Both the position numbers and the translations under genes were made by a program. This document shows positions 8,788 through 17,954 of a stretch of 64,000 bases of DNA, piece by piece (the first letter of the stretch is position 1; each line of letters opens with the position of its first letter). The DNA is taken from the NCBI GenBank assembly GCA_964621615.1, contig CAZUMW010000014.1, positions 33,163-97,162 of the forward strand. The letters run 5' to 3'. The notes under the pieces were generated by a model. The model saw only the letters and a list, made by a program, of their open reading frames with translations. It made no database searches and was not told the DNA's origin. The DNA comes from CAZUMW01 sp964621615 (GTDB lineage Bacteria; Desulfobacterota; WTBG01; CAIYCZ01; CAIRTM01).

Positions 8788-11595
8788 TTACCGCTTCAGG
8801 TTGATTAGCTCAGCCATCATATCATCAGTGGTGGTAATAATGCGTGAATTTGCCTGAAATCCGCGCTGCTGAATTATCATGTTAACAAATTCGGTCGACA
8901 GATCTACGTTTGACTGCTCCAGCGAATTTGGGGCAATCTTACCGAGGCCCGCGGTTCCGGGCGTGCCGGTGAGGGGCTGCCCCGACTGTCGTGTTTCAGC
9001 CCAGAGATTGCCTCCCTCTCGGCTCAGCCCCCATGCATTGGTAAAGTTTGCCAGAGCCACACGTGCAAGATACAGCACCTGTCCATTTGAATAATTGCCG
9101 GTGACAACTCCATCGGTATCAACGGAGACATCCTGCAGAAACCCTGATCCATACCCGTCCTGAACCTGATACAGGGTTGAGCTGGGCGATGAGTACTGAG
9201 TCGATACATTCGTTTGTGTTTCAAGGCCGAAATCGATATCAACCTCCTGCTGTGGCTGTGCGCCGCCGCCGAAATCAAAGCCCTCCCCGGCGGTGCCGTC
9301 TGACTGCTCTGTTAACCATTCGACTTCTGACTCACCGGTAAGCGTTCCCTCCTGGTTAAAGGTAAGGGTTCCGCGTGCCTGCGCCTCTGCCTCACCGGAA
9401 GCTGTTTCTGATGAGGGCAGGTAGGCAAACCATTCCCATGTGGTGGAAGAATTGTCCGCTGCGGTAAACGCCTTTCTGAAATAATAGGTTACCGTGTGCT
9501 GGTTTCCAAGAGAATCATACATGACAAGGGAAGTGGAATAGTTTGAGGTTTCGTCGGGCTCGGCCACGTTGAATCCCTGGCCGATATTCGGCGTGTCATC
9601 ATCAATGAGCAGTGTTCCGCCCACAAGATCGGTTGATGTAATACCCATATCCCTGTTCACCTGTATGTTGGAATCAGATCCGAGACGAGTCGAGGCGATT
9701 CTCATCCGGCCCTGTGCGTTTTGATCATGTGTGACATTGACCCGGTCATCAAGACCGGAATCCTCGAGTGCGAGATTTATCTCCGTTTCCAGCTCTGACG
9801 CCAGTCCGTCTGCAGAATAGACCCCTTCATCGATGACCACATTGATCATATTAAGCGTGTCATTATACAATTGGTTAGTCTCGCCGTTGACCAGAATTTC
9901 CATCTCGTCGTTCTGATCCTCGACTATGTTAAATGCGACCGCCCGGTCGCTTCTGCCGTTTTCACCATCATCCAATGCATCATTCTGAGAATACCCGAGA
10001 ACCGCCGAAGCGGTTGAATTGGTATTCTCCCATAAAAAGTCAAGGGTGCTGCCGGTATTATTAACAACGTTAAACCGTGACGTTGCGGTATCATAGGTAA
10101 CATTCAAATCGCTTGTGCTGGCCGCCCCGGTATTTGCAATGAGCGCCTGTGCCACGTATCCGGCCAAATCCTCTCCAGTGTAAAACTGTCCTGAGGTCAG
10201 ATCGCTGTCGGCAATAAGGTTAACCGTAGCGTTCGCGCCGCCTGTTGTTATCCAGAAAATATTATTCGACCCGTTAATATAAAAACGGCTATAATTTTCC
10301 TGATTTGATTCAGCAAGCCCCGGAAGTGTGTATCCGTTTGATTCCTGTCCCAGATGAAGCGTATAATCTGTCATATTTACTGTCGGCAGGAAGTTCGCAC
10401 CCCCTGATGCAGGCCCCTGAACCTGAATGCTCGATTCTGTCCCGCCGCGGGATTCAGATAAAATCTGAAACACCTCGCGAACCGGATCATAGCGCACATC
10501 AACGCGTGTGCTCTGCCCTGCGTTAACAAGCGCCTCATTAATTTTGTCTTCCAGCTCACTTCGAAGCGACACTACAGTGTACTGACCGGAATCCAGGGCG
10601 ACGCTCACAGTGTTTTGGCCGTCCACCGCTATGCGGAATGAATCATTCTGATCGGATATGATATTGTATGAAATCTGGTTGTCAGATGTGTAATTTGATG
10701 TTGCTGCGATCACTGCATCGGTTGTGGCAGACAGCCCAATGGTCGGATTGATAGTGCCGCTTGTTGCATCCATGGTCAGCGCGTTAGCCGCATCCTGATT
10801 GGTTATGATAAACCGGTCATTTGCATCGCTGTAATTGACAACATACGGACCGTTTGTCGAATTATCATTCAAAGCCTGTTCTATCCCGTTTGCAACCTGT
10901 GAACCTGTATAGACTGTATCATCATCAAAATAAGTGGCAGCCGTCAAAATAACCAGATCAACCGTCTGAGCCCCGGTTCCGTCGTCAAACGAAAGGATAT
11001 CGTTTTCGCCGTTTCGGATAACAAATCCTGATGTTGTAGAGGGGTCTGATTCGATTGTGCCCGGTGTCTCCACAAACAGCGAATCCGTATCAAGGTTTAC
11101 GGCTATATCAACGTTTTCAGTTGCATTCGGTGCCGACGACGTGGCATTGATCTGGATATCGGTAATGGCGCCCCGCGGGTCTGGGTCATCCGGCTCGAGA
11201 ATCCAGCCCTGCACTCTAAGCCCGGACGGATTCACCAGATAGCCTTCCTCATCAAATTTAAAATGGCCCGCACGGGTATAAAACATGCCGGTCTCTGTGC
11301 TGCGCACCATAAAAAACCCGTCGCCGCCTATTGCCATATCGGTGGGCTCATTCGTGCTTTCAAAAGACCCCTGTGAAAATATTGGGTCTACTGCGCTGAG
11401 GGTTACACCCCGACCGACCTGAGATGTCCCGGCAGCTCCGGTAACGTTCTGTGCAAGAAGGGTTTCAAACGTTGAACGAGATCCCTTGAAGCCGATGGTG
11501 TTTACATTGGCGATGTTGTCGCCGATCACCGACATGGAATTGCCGAGCGTATTGAGACCGCTCACACCTGCATACAGTGCACTGGCTATTGACAT
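8788..11595 (-). CDS. flgE: Flagellar hook protein FlgE, enlarged
   Basis: FlgE polymerises into the hook, the flexible joint between rod and filament. The N terminus (MSIASALYAGVSGL, then DNIANVNTIGFKGS) is the rod/hook-family helix, and the C terminus (FQANSRIITTTDDMM) is the matching helix that packs inside the hook. At 935 aa it is more than twice the length of enterobacterial FlgE. The extra length lies between about residues 190 and 665 as two copies of a two-domain unit (listed separately). A GGAGGTG precedes the ATG. It is the last gene of the flagellar operon and follows flgD, as in many phyla. Confidence 0.95.
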   Translation of the reverse strand: MSIASALYAGVSGLNTLGNSMSVIGDNIANVNTIGFKGSRSTFETLLAQNVTGAAGTSQVGRGVTLSAVDPIFSQGSFESTNEPTDMAIGGDGFFMVRSTETGMFYTRAGHFKFDEEGYLVNPSGLRVQGWILEPDDPDPRGAITDIQINATSSAPNATENVDIAVNLDTDSLFVETPGTIESDPSTTSGFVIRNGENDILSFDDGTGAQTVDLVILTAATYFDDDTVYTGSQVANGIEQALNDNSTNGPYVVNYSDANDRFIITNQDAANALTMDATSGTINPTIGLSATTDAVIAATSNYTSDNQISYNIISDQNDSFRIAVDGQNTVSVALDSGQYTVVSLRSELEDKINEALVNAGQSTRVDVRYDPVREVFQILSESRGGTESSIQVQGPASGGANFLPTVNMTDYTLHLGQESNGYTLPGLAESNQENYSRFYINGSNNIFWITTGGANATVNLIADSDLTSGQFYTGEDLAGYVAQALIANTGAASTSDLNVTYDTATSRFNVVNNTGSTLDFLWENTNSTASAVLGYSQNDALDDGENGRSDRAVAFNIVEDQNDEMEILVNGETNQLYNDTLNMINVVIDEGVYSADGLASELETEINLALEDSGLDDRVNVTHDQNAQGRMRIASTRLGSDSNIQVNRDMGITSTDLVGGTLLIDDDTPNIGQGFNVAEPDETSNYSTSLVMYDSLGNQHTVTYYFRKAFTAADNSSTTWEWFAYLPSSETASGEAEAQARGTLTFNQEGTLTGESEVEWLTEQSDGTAGEGFDFGGGAQPQQEVDIDFGLETQTNVSTQYSSPSSTLYQVQDGYGSGFLQDVSVDTDGVVTGNYSNGQVLYLARVALANFTNAWGLSREGGNLWAETRQSGQPLTGTPGTAGLGKIAPNSLEQSNVDLSTEFVNMIIQQRGFQANSRIITTTDDMMAELINLKR
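9601..11028 (-). repeat. Duplicated two-domain insert in FlgE (A-B-C-D, with A~C and B~D)
   Basis: Within FlgE, residues about 190-305 (A) resemble 436-545 (C). They share an NGxNxI opening, a TV(D/N)L strand, a YTG...VA...QAL helix and a V.YD....RF..N strand. Residues 308-400 (B) resemble 553-665 (D), sharing IxxDQND, a VxxGxYxxxxLxxELExxINxAL helix and a closing (R/Q)I.S strand. So the insert is a tandem duplication of one A-B unit that has since diverged. B and D look like the hook/flagellin insertion (IN) type of domain. Confidence 0.75.
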
Positions 11596-11676
11596 GTTTT
11601 ACACCTCCGTGTGCCTATATTTTTAACTTTAAACATATTGTTATGTGATTTTGCCTGTGATTCCTTCACAGAATGT

Positions 11677-12462
11677 TTAAAACAGCAGGGGCGCCGCCCG
11701 GAGACCGAGCGCTCCCAATGTTGTAAGCGCCCGGGAAACTGTTTCACCGACACCGCCTTCGGTGTCAGCCTCGGCATCCCCGCCGTCTGCAGCAGCCTCT
11801 TCAGGAGCCCTGATTTCTGCAATATCCCCGATCGGCAGCGTCTGCCCGTCAACCACTACATAGGTCGTTCCTTCCCTGAAGGTAAGGCCGTCAACGATGC
11901 CTGACATCATTGTCGCTGACCGGACTGTTTCTCCTGCCTCATCGACCGCCATGACATTGAAGGTATAGGTGCCTGGTGGGACATCCTCACCGTTGTTGTT
12001 TTTGCCGCTCCAGGTTATGGAGTGATTCCCTGCTGGGAGCGATCCCTGATGATCGGTGTGCACCAGATGATTATTTGAATCGTAAACATTCACCACAACG
12101 CGTTCAGCCGGCCCGTTAAGCCTGAAATGCATCGACGGATCATGCTCACCGTCAACGCTTACGGTATTGCCCGACGCAACCACTTCTTTTCCCACAAACT
12201 GCAGCGACTGTGAGTTATTAATCGACGCCATATACAGCTGAAGATATGTGAGATTTTTATTAACGCTTTGCAGCTGCTCAACAGATGACAGCTGCGCAAG
12301 CTGTGAGGTGAATTCCGCCGTTTCCATGGGATTCAGCGGATCCTGGTGCTGCATCTGTGCCATAAGCATGGTCAGAAATTGATCTTTAATTTCTTCAGCT
12401 GAATTTGCGACCGAATTTGAGATCGCTTCAGCCCCTACAGCATTTACCGATTCAATTGACAT
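11677..12462 (-). CDS. flgD: Hook-capping scaffold protein FlgD
   Basis: This 261 aa protein is the hook cap, which guides FlgE assembly. The N-terminal region contains the FlgD signature KDQFLTMLMAQMQHQDPLNPM (split by residues 27-47), followed by EFTSQLAQLSSVEQ. The C-terminal half holds the FlgD Ig-like (FlgD_ig) domain near 105-185, with WSGKNNNGEDVPPGTY, and a Tudor-like domain around it. The last 40 residues are an acidic Ala/Gly-rich tail of no clear function. An AAGGAG sits six bases before the ATG. It lies between fliK and flgE. Confidence 0.92.
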   Translation of the reverse strand: MSIESVNAVGAEAISNSVANSAEEIKDQFLTMLMAQMQHQDPLNPMETAEFTSQLAQLSSVEQLQSVNKNLTYLQLYMASINNSQSLQFVGKEVVASGNTVSVDGEHDPSMHFRLNGPAERVVVNVYDSNNHLVHTDHQGSLPAGNHSITWSGKNNNGEDVPPGTYTFNVMAVDEAGETVRSATMMSGIVDGLTFREGTTYVVVDGQTLPIGDIAEIRAPEEAAADGGDAEADTEGGVGETVSRALTTLGALGLRAAPLLF

Positions 12463-12501
12463 GATGTGCTCCTTTTGTGCTTCGTTGCCAAAATGCTGAT
12501 T

Positions 12502-14301
12502 CTACGCAAAAACATCTATTCCCCCGGTTATCGAAACGGGATTGTGCACTGTTTCTGAAACAACCCCTGTCTCCGCTCCTGCATTCAGATCACCGTCATT
12601 GTCCGCTGCAGGTGAAAAATTGTTTCTCTCCCGCAGATTCCGCTCTCTTAGAAGAGTTGAAAACTGATCCGACTGTTCGGTGCCGACCTGGACAGTCATT
12701 TTATCAACCTCAATGTTGTGGCTCTCCAGCGTGTTTCTCAGCTGATCAATGTTCGCTTCAAGAAGATGCCTGATCTGATTCGATTCTGTCATAATAATCG
12801 CCTGCAAATGGTTTTTATCCATCGAAAGGCTTATATCAAGCTTTCCCAGAGACGGCGGATGAAGCTGAAGGGTTACCCTGCTCTCTCCGCGATGAATGCC
12901 GGCGTTTATCGTATCTGTTATCTGATCGATGAGAACCGACGGGTTAACCGATGGCTTAACTGCGGCTTGTGCAGCCATTTGCGTTTTATCAACAAGCGAG
13001 ATCGTCTGTTTGCCGTCATCAGACATGAATATGTTTTTTGTATTCAGGTGATCGGATGCATCAGCCTGCGACAGGGTGCTGCTTTTAATTATTATGTCTT
13101 CACCGGTAACAACGTGGCTCTGCGGCAATACTGCATCGTGTTTTTCAGTCAGAGCATCAAACAGAGAATTATCACCTTTATCATCAGCTGCCGCCCTGTC
13201 TCCACTCTGTGCGGCAAACTGCTGCATAAGCTTTTGCAGCAGTGATGCATTGCCCTGCTGCATGAATGGATTCTGCTGTTGACCTCCATGCATATTCTGC
13301 TGGAACTGCGGTGACGGTTGGGGTTTCTGCTCTGTCAGAACCTGTTTAAGTGCCTCCTGAAGTGGAGAAGAGGGTTTCGGTGACTGCTGGTTTTTATCAC
13401 TGCTCAGCGCAGCCAGCTTCTGCACAAACTGGTCTATTGTAGTATTGCCCTGACCGATTTTATTATTAGTGGCCCCAAGCAGCTCTTTTACCGTTTTATT
13501 GCCGTGATCGGCATCTTTCAGATGATTAAAATTCCTGCCTGCAGCCGGCAGGTTATCTTGCAATACCTTGCCCTGTGTCAGTGATGTGAAACCGCTTAAT
13601 CCGGATTGTTCACCGAATGTATCAGCAACCGTTTGAAGCTTTTCAAATATGGCACTCAGCAACAGGGTCAGCTGTGCCCCCTTCAGGTTCTGCTGTTGAG
13701 CCATGTTGATATTATGGGGGTCTGTTTGCATAGCATCAGAATCAGATCGGCTTTGTGCATAGTCTGTCATCGCAATCTGTATGCGTTTGCAAAGCTGGAG
13801 AATAAAGCCTTCGGCAGACTGAACGTCATTATCGTCATGTTTGCCGAAGCCCATAGAAAGAACCATATCGGCATCTGAGCCGTCTTCAGGGAATATGTGT
13901 GCAAACATATCCGCTAATTTCTGACTGTCGCCTGTCAGCAATTTTTCAAGAGCATTCTGCTCCTGTTCTGTAAGAATATTTTCAGTCACAACCTCAGCAT
14001 CAAATGGTTTACCGCTGTCTGCATACTGTTCAAGCGCATCGGATAATTTGTCTATTATGGTCTTCAGCGCTGTAATATCTGCTGCAGGTCCCCCTCCTGT
14101 CAACAATGTGCATGATTCAGATAAATGTGCAGAATCTATGGGAGATATGTGAGGGTTATCAAGAAGCAGGCCTGTAAGGAGGGATTCAAAATCAAGCTCA
14201 GGTGATGATGTATCAAAAACACCGCCGGTACCGTTCGGAAGGGGCGAAGACGGCCCTGAGCCTATAATATTCATAAGGGTTTCAAACTGCAATGACTGCA
14301 T
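12502..14301 (-). CDS. fliK: Hook-length control protein FliK
   Basis: FliK is a secreted ruler that switches the export gate from hook to filament substrates. The conserved part is the C-terminal Flg_hook domain at about 465-555 (RVTLQLHPPSLGKLDISLSM, then HLLEANIDQLRNTLESHNIEV). The preceding 450 residues are Gln/Ser/Asp-rich and low-complexity, as expected for the ruler. At 599 aa it is longer than enterobacterial FliK (about 400), which is interesting beside an oversized FlgE. It lies upstream of flgD. A weak AAGGA precedes the ATG by nine bases. Confidence 0.9.
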   Translation of the reverse strand: MQSLQFETLMNIIGSGPSSPLPNGTGGVFDTSSPELDFESLLTGLLLDNPHISPIDSAHLSESCTLLTGGGPAADITALKTIIDKLSDALEQYADSGKPFDAEVVTENILTEQEQNALEKLLTGDSQKLADMFAHIFPEDGSDADMVLSMGFGKHDDNDVQSAEGFILQLCKRIQIAMTDYAQSRSDSDAMQTDPHNINMAQQQNLKGAQLTLLLSAIFEKLQTVADTFGEQSGLSGFTSLTQGKVLQDNLPAAGRNFNHLKDADHGNKTVKELLGATNNKIGQGNTTIDQFVQKLAALSSDKNQQSPKPSSPLQEALKQVLTEQKPQPSPQFQQNMHGGQQQNPFMQQGNASLLQKLMQQFAAQSGDRAAADDKGDNSLFDALTEKHDAVLPQSHVVTGEDIIIKSSTLSQADASDHLNTKNIFMSDDGKQTISLVDKTQMAAQAAVKPSVNPSVLIDQITDTINAGIHRGESRVTLQLHPPSLGKLDISLSMDKNHLQAIIMTESNQIRHLLEANIDQLRNTLESHNIEVDKMTVQVGTEQSDQFSTLLRERNLRERNNFSPAADNDGDLNAGAETGVVSETVHNPVSITGGIDVFA

Positions 14302-14489
14302 CTATGGCAATCCTTTATGGTAACAATCAGGTATTTTGCCTATAGTGCTTGAGCAAAGGGTGTGCCATAAGCGCGATATTTTTTTTATTAAGCTATTTTG
14401 GATAGTTGGAAGATCAGGGGCGAGCCGGAATACTTTCTGTAAACCTACCAGGGGGGAAAAAAATACATCCAGGATGGGCAAAAAGGGCC

Positions 14490-15197
14490 TTACTGCTGCT
14501 GTTCGATATTTTCCATTGAATAGCCCGGCTTAATGCGCGCAAGCTCTTCACTTATTTTAACCGCCTTCCGGGGAGTTACATAGCCCCAGATACGGCCGGC
14601 TTTTCTGCCCTGCATTTGCAGAATCAGCTGTGCGGCGATATCAACGTCGAGCTCTGACAGAAGCGGGCCTGCCTGCTCGGGCGGTGTAGCCTCAAACACC
14701 TTGGCAAGCTTTCTGACTTTTTCGTTTTCGACCGCTTTTTTCTGCTCAATAAGCTCAACAATGCGCGACTCAAGCTCATCGAGCTTTTTCATGCGGCTCT
14801 CGATATGCTTTTCCAATGCGCGGAGCCGATCCTCCTTTTTGTCAAGCATATCTTCCCGCTCATTCAGCGCCCTTTGTTTAGCACGCAGGGACATAATCAA
14901 TTCATAGTTCCATTCAAAATCACCGCCCTCAGCGTTCGATATGGTTTCCTGTCCGGTTACTGCTGTTGCTGCAGGATCAACGGCTGAGGCCGGATCTGTT
15001 CGGTTGTCTTCCTGGGCCGATACATTTGTATTAATCACATCGCTGAGCGAAACACGCTCATCGCGCAGCATAAACCATCCTGCATAAAATACTTTAAGCA
15101 GCACAAGCGCAGCCGCTGCACAAATCAGCACTTTTATGCGCAATGACGTCTGCCGCTTTTTCATTTCCGATCTGGAGAGCCGGTGACGGGCTTTCAC
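14490..15197 (-). CDS. motE: MotE/YlxF-like motility protein (MgtE-N-like domain)
   Basis: This 235 aa protein has one membrane helix (about residues 21-45), a long charged coiled coil (95-165) and a C-terminal MgtE_N-like helical domain (170-225). That is the layout of MotE, the periplasmic chaperone of the motor protein MotC, and of spirochaete FlbB and Firmicutes YlxF, which occupy the same place between fliJ and fliK. The GTG start overlaps the fliJ stop (GTGA), with GGGGA eight bases upstream, so translation is probably coupled. A role in stator or collar assembly is inferred by family and position. Confidence 0.8.
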   Translation of the reverse strand: MKARHRLSRSEMKKRQTSLRIKVLICAAAALVLLKVFYAGWFMLRDERVSLSDVINTNVSAQEDNRTDPASAVDPAATAVTGQETISNAEGGDFEWNYELIMSLRAKQRALNEREDMLDKKEDRLRALEKHIESRMKKLDELESRIVELIEQKKAVENEKVRKLAKVFEATPPEQAGPLLSELDVDIAAQLILQMQGRKAGRIWGYVTPRKAVKISEELARIKPGYSMENIEQQQ

Positions 15198-15640
15198 TTA
15201 AGTGGTCCCCGTTCGTTAAAACGCTGCATAGCTACGTCGTCGAGAAACTTTTTTTCCTGTTCCGACAAAAATCTGATATAATTTTTCAAATGATTTTCTT
15301 CCAGTGTTTCAAGCTTCTTTTTTTCTTTCTGTGCATTCAGAAGCCGGCTGCGCTTTTTATCCATTGTATCTAAAGATTTCTTTACCCGCTGTGCCTGCTC
15401 TGAAAGCTCCCGGCGCAGGTAAAGCATATATTTTTGATACATATCCATTTCCCACACAGTAATGCGATTCTGCTGCATTTTTCTCCACCGGTCCATTGAC
15501 TCTTTCCAGTGATCATATCCCTGCTGGAGAATGTCCCGCTGACGCTGCCACTCGCGCTTGCTTTGAGCAAAATCCTTCTGACAAATGTCCTCAACCTGCC
15601 GGCGGTAATCAAGAACCGTTTTTAATCTGAAGTCTGCCAT
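15194..15640 (-). CDS. fliJ: Flagellar export chaperone FliJ
   Basis: This 148 aa protein is almost entirely helical coiled coil, with regular heptads and many Arg/Lys/Gln/Glu, as in FliJ. FliJ projects into the FliI hexamer and links ATPase to export gate. The identity rests on length, the opening FRLKTVLDYRRQVEDICQ typical of FliJ, and its place between fliI and motE. AGGAG precedes the ATG by six bases. It overlaps the next gene by four bases. Confidence 0.88.
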   Translation of the reverse strand: MADFRLKTVLDYRRQVEDICQKDFAQSKREWQRQRDILQQGYDHWKESMDRWRKMQQNRITVWEMDMYQKYMLYLRRELSEQAQRVKKSLDTMDKKRSRLLNAQKEKKKLETLEENHLKNYIRFLSEQEKKFLDDVAMQRFNERGPLK

Positions 15641-15796
15641 TCCCGGCTCCTGAATCTATTGCTGCGAGAATTCCTTTTTAAAAATCACGTCTCTATCCCG
15701 ACCGGGAATCGGCCCTGCCATACAACAAGCAGAAAACCAGGCCAGGACCACCTTTCAGGTGCGATTGCTTTTAAACCCCGAGCCTTTAAAACCAAC

Positions 15797-17137
15797 CTAC
15801 CCCTTTCTGAAAAGCCCTGCCATCTGATCAATGCATTCACCAAGGCTGACTCTTTCTTGTATTCCCTGCCTCAAAAACTGCTCAACAGGATCTATCATTT
15901 TTATAGCATGGTCTGTTTTTTTACTGCTTCCCTTAACATACGCACCGATTTTTATAAGATCTTCTGAGCGCTTGTATGTATCAAGAACATCAACAATTCG
16001 AAGAGCGTGCTCCCTGTGCTTAGCCTCGGTCACATCTATCATGACCCTGCTGATGCTTTGGAGAACATCCACTGCCGGATAGTGACCACGCATGGCAAGA
16101 TCGCGTGAGAGCACAATATGGCCGTCAAGTATGGACCTGACAGAGTCGGCGACAGGATCGTTCAGATCATCACCTTCAACAAGTACGGTGTACATTCCGG
16201 TTATACTGCCGCTGCCGGCTACATTGCCGGCGCGCTCCAGCAGCCGCGGCAGCATCGAAAAAACCGATGGCGTATAACCCTTTGTTGTCGGCGGCTCGCC
16301 GGTAGCAAGGCCGATTTCGCGCTGCGCCATTGCAAATCGTGTCACTGAATCCATCAGCAGCAGCACGTCAAGCCCCTGGTCCCTGAAATATTCAGCAATT
16401 GCAGTAGCGGTGAACGCGCCTCGAATCCGAATGAGCGGCGGCTGGTCCGAGGTCGCGGTAACAACAACGGATCTCTTAAGCCCCTCCTCGCCCAGATCTT
16501 TTTCAATAAACTCCCGGACCTCCCTGCCGCGCTCCCCGATAAGTCCGATAACGATCACGTCAGCGCCCGTATGGCGGGCAATCATACCGAGCAGTACGCT
16601 TTTACCAACGCCTGATCCGGCAAAAATGCCCATTCTCTGCCCCTTTCCGCATGTCAGCAGCGCGTTTACGGATTTAACACCGACATCTATCGGCTCTCGG
16701 ATAACAGCACGCTTCATCGGATTTATCGGTTCTGCATACAGCGGATATCTGGATTCAGCCCTGCACGGCCCAAGCTCATCAATAGGGTTACCGATTCCAT
16801 CCAGTATACGGCCGAGCAAGTGGCTTCCAACAGAAACTGTTGGCGATGTGCGCAGTGCCACTATTTTACTTCCCGGACCAATTCCGTGAAGGCTGCCTGT
16901 CGGCATCAGAAACACGCGGTGCTTCTGGAATCCGACAACCTCAGCACTTATAGGATCCGCCGATCCCTGGGGATAAATATGACACAGCCTGCCTATCGAA
17001 GATTCAGGACCGTGACCTTCAATTACAATTCCTACGACACGGCTGACTTTCCCGTGAACTCGAAGCGGGTTGCTCCCGTCGATCGTATGTGAAAGTTTCT
17101 CAAAAAGCGGTGATAAGGTAGCAGCGGGCTGAGTCAT
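15797..17137 (-). CDS. fliI: Flagellar export ATPase FliI
   Basis: FliI is the F1-beta-like ATPase of the flagellar type III export system. This 446 aa protein has Walker A GSGVGKS at 174-180, a Walker B region ending DVLLLMDSVTRFAMAQREIG, and the GEPPTTKGYTPSVFSMLPRL segment that separates FliI/SctN from F-type ATPases. The N-terminal beta-barrel is at 25-100. The length is usual. It lies downstream of fliH, its regulator. No good Shine-Dalgarno is visible before the ATG, so translation may depend on coupling. The 156 bases between it and fliJ hold nothing I recognise. Confidence 0.95.
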   Translation of the reverse strand: MTQPAATLSPLFEKLSHTIDGSNPLRVHGKVSRVVGIVIEGHGPESSIGRLCHIYPQGSADPISAEVVGFQKHRVFLMPTGSLHGIGPGSKIVALRTSPTVSVGSHLLGRILDGIGNPIDELGPCRAESRYPLYAEPINPMKRAVIREPIDVGVKSVNALLTCGKGQRMGIFAGSGVGKSVLLGMIARHTGADVIVIGLIGERGREVREFIEKDLGEEGLKRSVVVTATSDQPPLIRIRGAFTATAIAEYFRDQGLDVLLLMDSVTRFAMAQREIGLATGEPPTTKGYTPSVFSMLPRLLERAGNVAGSGSITGMYTVLVEGDDLNDPVADSVRSILDGHIVLSRDLAMRGHYPAVDVLQSISRVMIDVTEAKHREHALRIVDVLDTYKRSEDLIKIGAYVKGSSKKTDHAIKMIDPVEQFLRQGIQERVSLGECIDQMAGLFRKG

Positions 17138-17198
17138 AGTGTTTTAAACCGAAAAAACTATAGTGATTCAACGACACAAACAATATGCATGCTTTGTG

Positions 17199-17954
17199 CT
17201 ATCCGAGGTTTTCAACATCCCGGTACGCATTTCGCAGCTCGAGCTCAAGCTCTTCAAACTGCTTATCAAGGCGGGCGTCTATCTCACCAAGCGCATACTC
17301 TATAATTGCCCCGCCTCGTCCCACGGCCTCGTCAGGCTCAAAAACAATGTGCTTTACGCCATCTATGCTTTGCATCAAATGCGGTCGCTGCTCAATGCAC
17401 ACATCCATATCGGATGGATTGATGCGTATTTTAAGCCGCTCACGGTCAACAGCAAGCTGAATGGCGCTGTGCAGGAGGCCGGTGACAAGCTCACGGTTTA
17501 CGGACACTTCATGATGTATAACTTTGCGTGAAATTTTTAGCGCAAGCTCAAGAATCATGTCCTGATGGGTGCTATAAAAAGACTGCTTCTGTTTCCGATA
17601 CTCTGATGCCATTTCATCAACCGATTTAACAAATGAATCGTACCGGTCCTGTATTTGTTTCAGCGCTGCCTGCTCACCGTTACGAAATCCCTGCTGATAT
17701 GCATCACGCTCAATTTGTTCGGCCTCTTTTGCTGCAGCACTTTTTAGCTGCTGGGCTTCAAGCTGCGCCTGCTGTATAACGCGCTCTTTAATTCTCTTTT
17801 TCTGATTCTGATCCTGTCTGTTTTTTGATTTATGTGCGGCTGTGCCGTCCTGCTCTCTTTTCTCCGTATCCTGCATGGTAAACTGCTTTAGAGAAAAGGA
17901 CTGTATCGAACCGTTATCATCATCGTCTATTTTAATAACTCTAGACGTAGACAT
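17199..17954 (-). CDS. fliH: Flagellar export regulator FliH
   Basis: FliH holds FliI at the C-ring and limits its ATPase activity. I start it at 17954 (MSTSRVIKIDDDD, 251 aa) rather than 17999, because the longer form would overlap fliG far more and adds a sequence unlike FliH. At this start it overlaps the fliG end by 14 bases. The middle (about 65-120) is a long charged helix with a QAQLEAQQLKSAAAKEAEQI segment, and the C-terminal third carries the V-ATPase-E-like domain. Order fliG-fliH-fliI is classical. Confidence 0.88.
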   Translation of the reverse strand: MSTSRVIKIDDDDNGSIQSFSLKQFTMQDTEKREQDGTAAHKSKNRQDQNQKKRIKERVIQQAQLEAQQLKSAAAKEAEQIERDAYQQGFRNGEQAALKQIQDRYDSFVKSVDEMASEYRKQKQSFYSTHQDMILELALKISRKVIHHEVSVNRELVTGLLHSAIQLAVDRERLKIRINPSDMDVCIEQRPHLMQSIDGVKHIVFEPDEAVGRGGAIIEYALGEIDARLDKQFEELELELRNAYRDVENLG

